64,000 nucleotides of DNA from Enterocloster bolteae (GTDB taxonomy: Bacteria; Bacillota; Clostridia; Lachnospirales; Lachnospiraceae). Below are positions 8,329 to 16,493 of the stretch, piece by piece. A program made the translations under genes and the position numbers. A model generated the notes under the pieces. That model was given only the letters and a program-made list of their open reading frames with translations. It did not search any database and had not been told where the DNA came from. Location of the stretch: the NCBI RefSeq assembly GCF_002234575.2, contig NZ_CP022464.2, positions 2,232,001 to 2,296,000 of the forward strand, read 5' to 3'. Position 1 is the first letter of the stretch. Each line of letters begins with the position of its first letter.

Positions 8329-8348
8329 CCATCTCCGAAAGGAGGTGG
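8329..8348 (+). promoter_or_regulatory. Shine-Dalgarno-sequestering hairpin, toxin copy 3
   Basis: CCATCTCC, GAAA loop, GGAGGTGG. The stem keeps all eight pairs, and the site is the best ribosome-binding match of the three copies. Confidence 0.65.
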
Positions 8349-8354
8349 TATAAC

Positions 8355-8432
8355 ATGAGTACATATGAGGCACTTTCTTTAATGATAGCGTTTGGAGTAC
8401 TTATCGTTATGATTATAGGTACAAAAAAATAG
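8355..8432 (+). CDS. Holin-like type I toxin, copy 3
   Basis: 25-aa membrane peptide that differs from copies 1 and 2 at two positions (MSTYEALS..., and Ile for Val in the helix, GVLIVM). Architecture is otherwise the same: TATAAT at 8291-8296, hairpin-buried AAAGGAGGTGG, terminator after the stop, convergent antisense RNA. Copies 2 and 3 are tandem, separated by fragment R4. Confidence 0.8.
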   Translation: MSTYEALSLMIAFGVLIVMIIGTKK

Positions 8433-8466
8433 TCACCCGCCTCCCAAAGCAAATGTGACTATTTTT
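8425..8466. terminator. Bidirectional terminator, toxin copy 3
   Basis: AAAAATAGTCAC (8425-8436) and GTGACTATTTTT (8455-8466), with T-runs on both strands. Confidence 0.75.
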
Positions 8467-8521
8467 ATAGATACATAAAATATTTTGGAAGCCACTCACT
8501 GGAGTGAACTGCCTTTTTTGT
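8425..8521 (-). ncRNA. Antisense antitoxin RNA, copy 3
   Basis: Minus-strand promoter TTGACA (8552-8557), 18-base spacer, TATAAT (8528-8533). The RNA runs leftward into the toxin terminator. Confidence 0.65.
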
Positions 8522-8617
8522 ACCTTTATTATAAGCCATTTTCAGTTCGTCTGTCAATCATGATTTTCCAGTGTTTTTTCGTATCTCCCATAGGCTATTT
8601 CCAAAACACATATCTCA

Positions 8618-8661
8618 AAGGCTGCCGGAATGTTTCCATGCATATTTTCATGTGTTTTAAT
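8618..8661 (-). repeat. Strongly decayed LMW-PTP 5'-end fragment R5
   Basis: The minus strand contains GATTAAAAC followed by TGCATGGAAACATTCCGGCA, which aligns loosely with the start and P-loop DNA of the LMW-PTP gene (TGCCACGGCAACAT). The kwaB stop codon lies inside its first bases, just as the NACHT stop overlaps the intact LMW-PTP start. Similarity is weak. Confidence 0.4.
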
Positions 8662-9685
8662 CCTCCCCTCCCATTCCTCCCGGAGCAGCCAGCCTTTTTA
8701 CATCCGTATCAAATTCATCCCCCGTCACCAGCGAAACCGTATATCTTTCATCGAATAAATCAATCAGGTTTTCCACATCCCTAAAGGTCCTCAGATAAAT
8801 CTGTCCGTCACGGATATCAAATACTCCCTGCCAGCGGGGGACTGTATTGATTATCTGTATCAGTTCCTCCGCTGTCTTTTCCACCACATGGTAGTGTTTA
8901 ATCCGCATCATCTTGCGGGAATATTTAGTCTGGTTCCGCTCGATATATGCCGTTAATTTTTCACAATTAGTCACCAGACGGATATCTGAAATATCAGACA
9001 CCGCTTTTTTGGCTGATGCCTTGATGAAGTCATTGAACCCGAAATGTCTTTGCATCAGGCCTATATCTTTGGTGATGATTTTGTCATCCATGACGAGCAG
9101 ATCTACTTTTCTTGTGATTACAAAGAGCTGTTCCGGCATTTCCACAAAACAATCAGTCTGTTCCGTATCTAATATCCGGGCAAAAAAGTGCTGGTTTTTC
9201 TTATTGGGAATGGTGGCGGGAAGTATATACTGGTAAGCCCAGATGCTGTGAACGCCCCTTCTGAAGCGGAAGAGTATTGCATCGGCCTTGTCCCTGTCAT
9301 CCATGAAGAAAGGACCCATTTGCTTTTCCGGGGTATTCAGAAGTTCAAACGGCTTATAATCGTCATTCTGTTTTATGATGTAAAAAATATTCTGATTGCC
9401 CCCTGCCTGTTCCGCCATTGCATATTCAGCCTCCTCATCAAGAAACAGATCTCTGATACTCTTGACGATGGAGTTTTGGACTTTGAGCTTAAAATCATGT
9501 TCCCTGCCAGTGGGTCCCTCATAAAAAGCGAAATGCTTCATGGGGGGATCCCCGGTTTTCATCATGATAAACATATCAAACCCAAATTCATCATCCGCAA
9601 ACAGTTCTGTTAATGAATTTACAATTATTTCCTTTGGCGTTTTTGGGGTAGCATGGTTCGTGCTGTGTTCTCTTTTGTTTTCCAT
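8657..9685 (-). CDS. kwaB: Kiwa antiphage protein KwaB (DUF4868)
   Basis: A 342-aa soluble protein of the DUF4868 family, the cytoplasmic partner in the two-gene Kiwa defence system. Recognisable are the central FFARILDTEQTDCFVEMPEQ region and the C-terminal half with LIDLFDERYTVSLVTGDEFDTD. In studied Kiwa systems KwaB binds DNA and blocks phage replication or late expression together with a membrane sensor; that role is inferred here from family and gene order. It lies 19 bases downstream of the kwaA stop in the same direction, so the two form an operon. The Lys/Arg/Asp-rich, Met-rich sequence shows no membrane segments. Confidence 0.85.
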   Translation of the reverse strand: MENKREHSTNHATPKTPKEIIVNSLTELFADDEFGFDMFIMMKTGDPPMKHFAFYEGPTGREHDFKLKVQNSIVKSIRDLFLDEEAEYAMAEQAGGNQNIFYIIKQNDDYKPFELLNTPEKQMGPFFMDDRDKADAILFRFRRGVHSIWAYQYILPATIPNKKNQHFFARILDTEQTDCFVEMPEQLFVITRKVDLLVMDDKIITKDIGLMQRHFGFNDFIKASAKKAVSDISDIRLVTNCEKLTAYIERNQTKYSRKMMRIKHYHVVEKTAEELIQIINTVPRWQGVFDIRDGQIYLRTFRDVENLIDLFDERYTVSLVTGDEFDTDVKRLAAPGGMGGED

Positions 9686-9704
9686 TGTATGTTTCTCCGC
9701 TGTT

Positions 9705-10343
9705 TCAGTTTTTATTGTACATCAGGCAGACATCATCCGATATATATTTCCATTTCACTATTTTTTTCTCTGCAATGCCTGTTCTGCACACTGCAATCAT
9801 GGTTTTATCCCGGCAGCCGTCCATGACAGGATTGAGGAAGCGGAATTTATATATCCTGTAGCCCAACAGAGTCAATATGGGGTTTTGATAATATAAATGG
9901 GTGGTCCACATCAAACGGATGACCAGCCCTAAAATACCGGTAAAAATGATGAAGCCCCTTAAGGTTTCCACATCGTCCAGCAAAAGAGGCAGCACAAAGG
10001 TCATGAAAAATGTGATTCCGGAATCCGTTATCTCTTCTTCAATCACGATTTCTTCGCCTGCATCCACAAATCCGGACATCTGCATGCTCTTAAACTGCCA
10101 CATGGCGGTTATGCCGTAAAGGGAGCATGCCAGTGAAATGAATGCAGCGATAAATGGACCAAGGTATGGATGGTCCCATATCCGGTTCATGACACTGAAA
10201 TTCCTCTGCATCAATTCACGGATGAAATGGCATATGGATGATATCATCCTGTAATCAAAGTATCTGATAAAAATAAAAATGAACAGCGGCAGGAAGGACT
10301 GAATGACAAGCTTCCTTTTCAGTAGTAAGTTTTGTTCCCCCAT
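9705..10343 (-). CDS. kwaA: Kiwa antiphage membrane protein KwaA
   Basis: A 212-aa protein with about four membrane segments (around SFLPLFIFIFIRYF, PFIAAFISLACSLYGI, FFMTFVLPLLL and GFIIFTGILGLVIRL). An acidic stretch (AGEEIVIEEEITDSG) lies between the second and third. This fits KwaA, the membrane component of Kiwa, which is thought to sense phage at the envelope and recruit KwaB. I chose the ATG at 10343 because AGGAGGCAAGAGGAAACC precedes it; an upstream in-frame ATG at 10406 has no ribosome site. Identification rests mainly on topology and the adjacent kwaB. Confidence 0.75.
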   Translation of the reverse strand: MGEQNLLLKRKLVIQSFLPLFIFIFIRYFDYRMISSICHFIRELMQRNFSVMNRIWDHPYLGPFIAAFISLACSLYGITAMWQFKSMQMSGFVDAGEEIVIEEEITDSGITFFMTFVLPLLLDDVETLRGFIIFTGILGLVIRLMWTTHLYYQNPILTLLGYRIYKFRFLNPVMDGCRDKTMIAVCRTGIAEKKIVKWKYISDDVCLMYNKN

Positions 10344-10608
10344 GGTTTCCTCTTGCCTCCTGTTTTTTGCATGAACATGATTCCTTACACCATATATATG
10401 TTCCATGATTACAGTCTACTATAAATCCGGGAGATGAACAAGGAAACTTTGAACCTTAATCAGGACGTTTCAAACACTTGGGCAGCGCTTTTCAGACACT
10501 TAAGCAGCACTTTTCAAACATGCTCTAGTGACAAATCACCTTGCCCTGTGTTATACTGAAATTGGAAAACATCAGCCAATTGACGGGATATGGAAGGACG
10601 ACCTTTAC

Positions 10609-11589
10609 ATGCAGACATTGAATCAGGACATAAAAGACCGTACATTTAAGCCTGTATACCTTCTGTTCGGTGAAGAGGCCTTCTTAAAGAAAAGTTATAA
10701 GAGCCGTCTGAGAGAAGCCCTTACCGACGGGGATACCATGAATTATAATTATTTTGAAGGCAAAGGGATGAATGTAAACGAAATTATCGGCCTTGCGGAC
10801 ACCATGCCTTTTTTTGCGGAGAAGCGCCTTATACTGATGGAGGACAGCGGATTCTTTAAAGGCGGGGCAGGAGCGGACGAGCTGACGGAGTATATGGGAG
10901 GAATCCCTGAATCCACCTGTCTTGTTTTTGTGGAATCGGAAGTGGACAAGAGGAGCAGACTATATAAGGCAGTGAAGAAATACGGCTATGCGGCGGAACT
11001 GAGCCATCAGGAACCGGCCCAGCTTGCCAGATGGGCGGCAGGCATCCTGTCTAAAAACGGCAGGAAGATTACCGGCCGCACCATGGAATTCTTTCTGAGC
11101 AAGGCTGGGGATGACATGGAGAACATCAGCTCGGAGCTGGAAAAGCTTATAAGCTATACTCTGGGCCGCGAGGTGATTACGGATGAGGACGTGGAGACCA
11201 TCTGCACCACCCAGGTAACCAATAAAATATTTGACATGATAACAGCCATAGCGGCACGCCAGACCCGCAAGGCCATGGACCTCTATGAGGATCTTCTGAC
11301 ACTGAAGGAACCGCCCATGCGCATCCTTTTTCTGATAGCAAGGCAGTTTAATCAAATCCTTCAGGTCAAGGACCTGATGGGAAAGGGGATGGATAAAAGC
11401 ACCATAGCGTCCAGGCTTAAGCTTCAGCCCTTTGTGGTGGGAAAAATCATGCTGCAGGCCAAGACATTTACCAGGGAACAGATCCTGTCCTATGTGAATC
11501 TCTGTGTGGATGCAGAGGAAGGCGTTAAGACCGGAAAGCTGCAGGACCGGCTGGCGGTGGAACTGCTCATAGCAAACAAATATGAATAA
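10609..11589 (+). CDS. holA: DNA polymerase III subunit delta
   Basis: A 326-aa clamp-loader subunit that opens the sliding clamp during replication. The N-terminal FKPVYLLFGEEAFLKKSYK is the typical delta opening. The central AAA+-like region lacks a functional P-loop, as expected, and the C-terminal helical domain includes PPMRILFLIARQFNQI. The start at 10609 (MQTLNQDIKDR) follows AAGGACGACC; upstream in-frame codons lie in a region without a ribosome site. It is divergent from kwaA, and the 265 bases between them hold no recognisable element. It is the first core gene right of the defence island. Confidence 0.93.
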   Translation: MQTLNQDIKDRTFKPVYLLFGEEAFLKKSYKSRLREALTDGDTMNYNYFEGKGMNVNEIIGLADTMPFFAEKRLILMEDSGFFKGGAGADELTEYMGGIPESTCLVFVESEVDKRSRLYKAVKKYGYAAELSHQEPAQLARWAAGILSKNGRKITGRTMEFFLSKAGDDMENISSELEKLISYTLGREVITDEDVETICTTQVTNKIFDMITAIAARQTRKAMDLYEDLLTLKEPPMRILFLIARQFNQILQVKDLMGKGMDKSTIASRLKLQPFVVGKIMLQAKTFTREQILSYVNLCVDAEEGVKTGKLQDRLAVELLIANKYE

Positions 11590-11609
11590 AAAAAAGAGGA
11601 ATGAAGGCG

Positions 11610-12182
11610 ATGGATATGATGGAGACAATTGAACTGGAAGATTTAAAGGCTCAGGCCAGGCAGGTGCTGGAGGAGCTTATGGAGGCGGCCCGTCTGAAGC
11701 CGGGACAGATTCTGGTGGTGGGCTGTTCATCCAGCGAGATAGACAGCTTCAAGATTGGATCCCACTCAAGCGCGGAGATAGGGATGGCTGTGTATACGGC
11801 TCTTTACCAGGAACTAAAGCCAAAGGGAATCTATCTGGCTGCCCAGTGCTGCGAACATTTAAACCGTGCCCTGATTCTGGAGGCAGAGGCAGCTCAGGCT
11901 TACGGCTATGAACAGGTGAATGTGGTTCCCCAGCTAAAGGCCGGAGGTTCTTTTGCCACGGCTGCGTATGCCACTCTGGAACACCCCGTGGCAGTGGAGC
12001 ACATCAAGGCCCATGCGGGAATTGATATCGGGGATACCCTCATCGGCATGCATATGAAGGACGTGGCAGTCCCTGTGCGGATAAAGACAAAAGAGATAGG
12101 AAGCGCCCATGTGGTATGCGCCAGGACCAGACCTAAGTTTATCGGCGGTATCAGAGCCCGCTACGACGAGGAGAATATGTAA
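11610..12182 (+). CDS. UPF0340 (TIGR01440/YwlG) family protein
   Basis: A 190-aa conserved Firmicutes protein of unknown function. Family hallmarks are VVGCSSSEI near residue 40, an AAQCCEHLNRAL segment and a Gly/Ala-rich GGSFATAAYA. The C-terminal part contains HMKDVAVPVR and ARTRPKFIGG. The ATG at 11610 is preferred over 11601 because AGAGGA abuts the latter directly. It follows holA by about 20 bases and probably shares its transcript. Confidence 0.85.
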   Translation: MDMMETIELEDLKAQARQVLEELMEAARLKPGQILVVGCSSSEIDSFKIGSHSSAEIGMAVYTALYQELKPKGIYLAAQCCEHLNRALILEAEAAQAYGYEQVNVVPQLKAGGSFATAAYATLEHPVAVEHIKAHAGIDIGDTLIGMHMKDVAVPVRIKTKEIGSAHVVCARTRPKFIGGIRARYDEENM

Positions 12183-12239
12183 GGACCGCAGCCGGTTACT
12201 GACATAGAATATGAAAATGGGATATGAGGAGGTATGGTT

Positions 12240-12824
12240 ATGAACAGAGCAATTACAATCAGCCGCGAGTACGGCAGCGGAGGACGGGAGATTGGCGAAA
12301 AACTGGCTCGGAGATTGGGAATTCCTTTTTATGATAAGGAATTGATAGCCATGATTGCGAAAGAAGGAAATATTGAGACTTCCGTATTAGAGGCCAACGA
12401 TGAGGTGGACCCGGATTTTGATAATTATTCACCGCGGCAGGTTCCGCCGGACTACCAGATTGCCATGACCCAGCGCATTTATGCGGCCCAGGCAACCGTC
12501 ATCCGCAACCTGAACGACAAGGGGCCGTGCGTTATTGTGGGGCGCTGTGCAGATGCCATACTTCCGGACGCTGTTAATATCTTTGTATTCTCAGATATGG
12601 AAAACCGTATTAACCGTATCATGTCCCTGAATCCCGGACTCACCAGAGAGGAGGCCAAGGCCAGCATCCTGGCAGTGGACAAGAGGCGCAAGGCATATCA
12701 TGAATATTATTCCACCACCCAGTGGGGTGATATGGATGCATATGATATCTGCCTCAACAGCGGACTGGCAGGCGTGGAAGGATGTCTGGAAGCAGCTCTG
12801 ACCTATATTAAGTATGTGAAATAA
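12240..12824 (+). CDS. Cytidylate kinase-like protein
   Basis: A 194-aa P-loop protein of the cytidylate-kinase-like family. The N-terminal ITISREYGSGGREIGEKLA is the phosphate-binding loop, and VIVGRCADAIL and NRIMSLNPGLTREEA lie in the middle. Relatives are annotated as cytidylate kinase-like, but the substrate is rarely shown. The canonical CMP kinase of the cell is probably a separate gene. The start at 12240 lies seven bases behind AGGAGGT; the ATG at 12234 is too close. Confidence 0.88.
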   Translation: MNRAITISREYGSGGREIGEKLARRLGIPFYDKELIAMIAKEGNIETSVLEANDEVDPDFDNYSPRQVPPDYQIAMTQRIYAAQATVIRNLNDKGPCVIVGRCADAILPDAVNIFVFSDMENRINRIMSLNPGLTREEAKASILAVDKRRKAYHEYYSTTQWGDMDAYDICLNSGLAGVEGCLEAALTYIKYVK

Positions 12825-12868
12825 TAGGTTTGTGCCAATATGTAAAACCGGTATCCGGAATAAAATGT

Positions 12869-12933
12869 GAAAAATCCCAGGCAGGAAACGCAGGCAGCCA
12901 AAGCAGGCAGCCGCTTATCTGTCTGGGATTTTT
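12869..12933. terminator. Bidirectional terminator
   Basis: AAAATCCCAGGCAG (12871-12884) pairs with CTGTCTGGGATTTTT (12919-12933), with T-runs on both strands. It separates the rightward kinase gene from the leftward small ORFs. Confidence 0.7.
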
Positions 12934-12946
12934 CCCTCTTAAAGCC

Positions 12947-13090
12947 TTACTCTCCGCCAGGGCCGTCACGGCGCGGCCTGAAAGATTCCGGCAGGGGCTC
13001 TGCATAAGCGCCCTTGTCCTTCTTCACATGGTCCGTATCGTTGGAACAGTCCCTGTTTTCCGCTGTATCCTCATTCATGGTACGATTCAT
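12947..13090 (-). CDS. Small protein, 47 aa, unknown function
   Basis: A 47-aa hydrophilic ORF behind a very strong AAAGGAGG site seven bases before the ATG. It starts MNRTMNEDTAENRDC and ends PLPESFRPRRDGPGGE. The Arg/Pro/Gly tail is unusual and looks deliberate, not like random translation. It lies 23 bases after the 49-aa ORF in the same direction and before a terminator, so the two appear to be a small operon. I do not recognise a characterised family. Function unknown. Confidence 0.65.
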   Translation of the reverse strand: MNRTMNEDTAENRDCSNDTDHVKKDKGAYAEPLPESFRPRRDGPGGE

Positions 13091-13113
13091 GATTCTGCCT
13101 CCTTTGGATGCTG

Positions 13114-13263
13114 TCAGCTTCCCTCTTTCACGATTTCATCCAGAACCTTAATCAGGTCCTGCAATGTTTCCAGGTGTACATTGCGCTCCAGAATGCAGTT
13201 TTTTAAGTCAACGGAAAGGGTTTCAAATTTGTCCCGAATTTTCGGGGAAACATAGGATGCCAT
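13114..13263 (-). CDS. Small helical protein, 49 aa, unknown function
   Basis: A 49-aa ORF starting MASYVSPKIRDKFETLSVDL and ending VLDEIVKEGS, with a charged helical pattern. The ATG at 13263 is preceded by GAGGTGATAGAT. An open frame continues upstream to 13404 but runs through the rpsT terminator and lacks coding character. It is co-directional with the 47-aa ORF downstream. No family assignment. Confidence 0.6.
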   Translation of the reverse strand: MASYVSPKIRDKFETLSVDLKNCILERNVHLETLQDLIKVLDEIVKEGS

Positions 13264-13346
13264 ATCTATCACCTCGATGATAGTATGGGCCGGAATCCTC
13301 ATTTTATGCACTGTATAAAATGGGGAGTCAGAGCTGTATTTAAAGC

Positions 13347-13380
13347 AAAAAAATCCTCCCGGTGGGTTGGGCCGGAAGGA
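13347..13380 (-). terminator. Terminator downstream of rpsT
   Basis: On the minus strand CCTTCCGG, a nine-base loop and CCGGGAGG form a stem (one G-U pair) followed by ATTTTTTT. Confidence 0.75.
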
Positions 13381-13420
13381 AGAGTGTCTGAAATTCCTTA
13401 ACAATGAATATCTCTATAAA

Positions 13421-13684
13421 TTAAGCGATGGAATTAACAGCCTTGGATAAGCGGGATACCTTGCGGGAAGCATTATTCTTGTGATATACTCCCTTGGTAG
13501 CAGCCTTGTCAATCTCAGTGGTAGCAGCCAGCAGTGCAGCCTGGGCAGCAGCCTTGTCCCCAGCAGCAACAGCAGCGTCAACCTTCTTGATTGCAGTTTT
13601 AACCTTGGATCTGATCGCCTTGTTTCTTGCAGCCTTAGTTTCGTTTACTAAGATTCTCTTCTTTGCAGATTTAATGTTAGCCAA
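13421..13684 (-). CDS. rpsT: 30S ribosomal protein S20
   Basis: 87-aa 16S rRNA-binding protein, rich in Ala and Lys, opening ANIKSAKKRILVNE, a classic S20 N-terminus. The start codon is TTG at 13684, nine bases behind CGGAGG; no in-frame ATG precedes it. It is monocistronic with its own terminator at 13347-13380 and faces away from gpr, the usual neighbour in Clostridia. A weak start may tie translation to S20 levels, but no specific control site is visible. Confidence 0.96.
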   Translation of the reverse strand: MANIKSAKKRILVNETKAARNKAIRSKVKTAIKKVDAAVAAGDKAAAQAALLAATTEIDKAATKGVYHKNNASRKVSRLSKAVNSIA

Positions 13685-13968
13685 TGAAATACACCTCCGT
13701 TCTTCATATTATAATCTTTGTGTTTTCCATCAAAGCCTGGACACGGACAGTTCAATGTAAACATACTATTGTATTCTAGCTAATCTGACCCGGAATGTCA
13801 AGTCATATTTGGCGAATTTTTGAAGAAATTTGACATGACATTTGACATGGGATTTTTCTGCTGCAATCATATCCCCAATCGAAAACAGACTCTTTCAAAT
13901 CCAATCATACATATTTCCGGCCATAATCGCAGAAACTGATGGGAGAATGATATGTGAGGTGGATGAAT

Positions 13969-14979
13969 ATGGAGGAAAATGCAGCTGTAAACGCTGTCAA
14001 TGAGGCTGCGGCCGGTACCTTCCAGGTGAGAACGGACCTGGCGCTGGAGCAGCGTGAGAGTTCCATGGGCGAAGGAGGAGACGTATCCGGAGTCCGGCTG
14101 AAGGAATGGCATCACCAAAAGAGCGGCTTAAAACTGACAGAGGTAAAAATACTGAATGAACAGGGAGCCAAATCAATGGGAAAGCCCAGAGGTACCTACC
14201 TTACTCTGGAGGCAGACCGGCTGTCCAAGGCGGATGACGATTACCACAGTGAGATATCGGAAGAACTGGCGCATCAGATACGCAGGCTTATGGCGGAGAT
14301 GATTGGGTACAGGGAGGAGGATTTGCCCTCGGTCCTGGTGGTAGGGCTGGGAAATGATTCCGTCACCCCGGATTCCCTGGGTCCCCGGGTACTGGATAAC
14401 CTGCAGGTAACAAGGCATCTGGACGGACAGTACGGAAACACCTTCCTGAAAGACAGGAAACTTCCTGCTATCAGCGGCATAGCGCCCGGAGTCATGGCGC
14501 AGACCGGCATGGAGACGGCAGAGATTTTAAAGGGAATCATACATGAAACCCATCCTGACCTGATAATTGCCATTGACGCCCTGGCAGCCAGGAGCGTGCG
14601 GCGTCTGGGAACCACAATCCAGCTTACGGATACGGGAATCCACCCGGGCTCCGGGGTTGGAAATCACCGCCACAGCCTGACAAAGGAAAGCTTGGGAGTG
14701 CCGGTGATGGCCATTGGGGTTCCCACCGTGGTGGGGGCGGCGGCCATTGTTCACGATACCGTCTCCGCCCTTGTGGGGGTGCTGGCGGAAAATGAGGGTA
14801 CCAGGGGAACCGGGAGCTGGATCGAGGAAATGGACCCGGACGGACAGTACCAGCTTATACGGGAGTTACTGGAGCCGGAATTCGGTCCTCTTTATGTCAC
14901 TCCTCCGGACATTGACCAGTCCGTGAAGCAGTTAAGCTTTACCATATCCGAGGGCATCCATCAGGCTGTTTTTCCGTAA
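13969..14979 (+). CDS. gpr: Germination protease GPR
   Basis: A 336-aa aspartic-type endopeptidase that degrades small acid-soluble spore proteins at germination. The precursor N-terminus ends around FQVRTDLALEQRES, containing the conserved RTDLA. VLVVGLGNDSVTPDSLGPRV, DLIIAIDALAARS and GIHPGSGVGNHRH are the family blocks. The ATG at 13969 sits six bases behind GAGGTGG; the ATG at 13963 and GTG at 13954 are too close. The gene is followed by spoIIP, a conserved clostridial and bacillar pair. Confidence 0.95.
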   Translation: MEENAAVNAVNEAAAGTFQVRTDLALEQRESSMGEGGDVSGVRLKEWHHQKSGLKLTEVKILNEQGAKSMGKPRGTYLTLEADRLSKADDDYHSEISEELAHQIRRLMAEMIGYREEDLPSVLVVGLGNDSVTPDSLGPRVLDNLQVTRHLDGQYGNTFLKDRKLPAISGIAPGVMAQTGMETAEILKGIIHETHPDLIIAIDALAARSVRRLGTTIQLTDTGIHPGSGVGNHRHSLTKESLGVPVMAIGVPTVVGAAAIVHDTVSALVGVLAENEGTRGTGSWIEEMDPDGQYQLIRELLEPEFGPLYVTPPDIDQSVKQLSFTISEGIHQAVFP

Positions 14980-14993
14980 GGTTACGAAACAAG

Positions 14994-15021
14994 CAATATC
15001 CTCCACGTTCCTGCATATCAT
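14994..15021 (+). promoter_or_regulatory. Candidate sigma-E-type promoter of spoIIP
   Basis: CAATATC (14994-15000) and CATATCAT (15014-15021), 13 bases apart, resemble sigma-E elements. They lie 32 bases before spoIIP, which is a sigma-E gene in Bacillus. Spacing is one or two bases short of consensus. Confidence 0.35.
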
Positions 15022-15052
15022 AATAATAGTATGATGACAGGTGAATGAATTG

Positions 15053-16420
15053 ATGAGAATAAGACGTGGAGGCGTGGACCGGCTCATGCGCCGGTTTCTG
15101 ACCGGCACGGTCCTTATACTGCTTATGCTCCTGTGCGGCCGGTATATCAGCCGGGCCGCCGGAAGCATAACAAAGAGTGATTACAAAGATATGATATGCG
15201 CAGGCGGTCAATGGCTGGTGGAAGCCATATGGAACCAGGCCCATCCCGCAGAAAATGCCGGGATGTCAGGCTCATGGCCGGATGCCTGGGGAAGCACCGG
15301 GGCTATCAATGACCCGGATCCTGCTTACCGTAAATACAACGCGGTTAAAACATTTTATGAAGAACACCAGTATCTTGCCTGGTACGGCAATGAGGAATCC
15401 GGCCAGCAGACACTGGAGGAACCGGGAGTCCTGGCCTCAGGGGAAGCCGCTGCGGGCGCAGGAGGAACTGCTCAGGGAGGGGAAACTGTCCGGGGCGGAG
15501 GAGCTGGCGGTGCGGGTGGTGCCAAAACAGAAAGCAGCCAGGACCTGGCAGCCGGCGCGGGAGGTACGGCATCCGGATACCAGGGGCCAAACCAGTCCCT
15601 GGAGACCATAACGGGGACACTGGAGCGCCCCATTACCGGCAATACATATGTGTTGGAACAGCTGATGGATTACGATTTCCTCATAAAACATTTTTACAGT
15701 GTCCACACCTCCACCACGGCGGGCCGTGACCTGATGAATGCCAAGGATCTGCTGAGCCGTGACATGACCATGAAGGGGGATGATTCCAAGCCCCAGATAC
15801 TTATCTACCACACCCATTCCCAGGAAGCCTATAAGGATTCCGGCCCGGGACAGACCGTGGTGGGCGTGGGGGATTACCTGACCCGGCTTCTGGAAGCCAA
15901 GGGTTACAATGTATACCACGACACATCGGTTTATGACTTGAAAAACGGCCAGCTGGACCGGAGCAAGGCTTATAATTATGCCCTGGACGGAATCACCAAC
16001 ATACTGCAGCAGAATCCTTCCATCGAGGTGGTGTTAGATATCCACAGGGACGGGGTGGGGGAGAACCTGCATCTGGTCACCCAGGTGGACGGCAGGGATA
16101 CGGCGCAGATTATGTTCTTTAACGGGCTGAGCCAGACACCGGAGGGCCCCATTGAGTACCTGCAGAATCCGTACCGGGAGGATAACCTGGCATTCAGCCT
16201 CCAGATGCAGCTGGGAGCCGCCGCCTATTATCCCGGCTTTACCCGCAAGATATACCTTAAGGGCCTCCGGTATAATGAACACCTGCGCCCCAAGTCCAGC
16301 CTGATCGAGGTGGGGGCCCAGACAAACACGTATGAGGAGGCGTTAAACGCCATGGAGCCCCTGTCAGAACTTTTGGATATGGTGTTGCAAGGAAATAGAA
16401 AAGATAGTATAATTCAGTAA
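15053..16420 (+). CDS. spoIIP: Stage II sporulation protein P
   Basis: A 455-aa peptidoglycan amidase of the DMP engulfment machinery. One membrane anchor (about 15-35: LTGTVLILLMLLCGRYI) is followed by an extracytoplasmic region. The catalytic domain (about 240-445) contains ILIYHTHSQEAY with the zinc-binding His residues and VVLDIHRDGV. A Gly/Ala-rich, low-complexity linker (about 125-175) separates anchor and enzyme and is longer than usual. The ATG at 15053 follows AGGTGA; the upstream GTG at 15041 overlaps that site. Confidence 0.93.
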   Translation: MRIRRGGVDRLMRRFLTGTVLILLMLLCGRYISRAAGSITKSDYKDMICAGGQWLVEAIWNQAHPAENAGMSGSWPDAWGSTGAINDPDPAYRKYNAVKTFYEEHQYLAWYGNEESGQQTLEEPGVLASGEAAAGAGGTAQGGETVRGGGAGGAGGAKTESSQDLAAGAGGTASGYQGPNQSLETITGTLERPITGNTYVLEQLMDYDFLIKHFYSVHTSTTAGRDLMNAKDLLSRDMTMKGDDSKPQILIYHTHSQEAYKDSGPGQTVVGVGDYLTRLLEAKGYNVYHDTSVYDLKNGQLDRSKAYNYALDGITNILQQNPSIEVVLDIHRDGVGENLHLVTQVDGRDTAQIMFFNGLSQTPEGPIEYLQNPYREDNLAFSLQMQLGAAAYYPGFTRKIYLKGLRYNEHLRPKSSLIEVGAQTNTYEEALNAMEPLSELLDMVLQGNRKDSIIQ

Positions 16421-16493
16421 GCGAACGGAAGCGTTTTCCATATGGATGTACGCAAGTTTCCGGTGAAGAAATACCACAGAAAGAGGATAAAGC

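Noticed and set aside
5625..8557. Repeated blocks considered as a CRISPR array
   Set aside because: Repeats are about 240 bases long, irregularly spaced and contain ORFs and promoters; no 25-40 base repeat-spacer pattern.
5837..8784. Three similar plus-strand ORFs starting MEATHWSELPFLYLYYKP
   Set aside because: They run against the antisense RNA promoter and hairpin of the toxin units, use a poor start and diverge after 18 codons. The shared sequence is explained by the antitoxin RNA gene.
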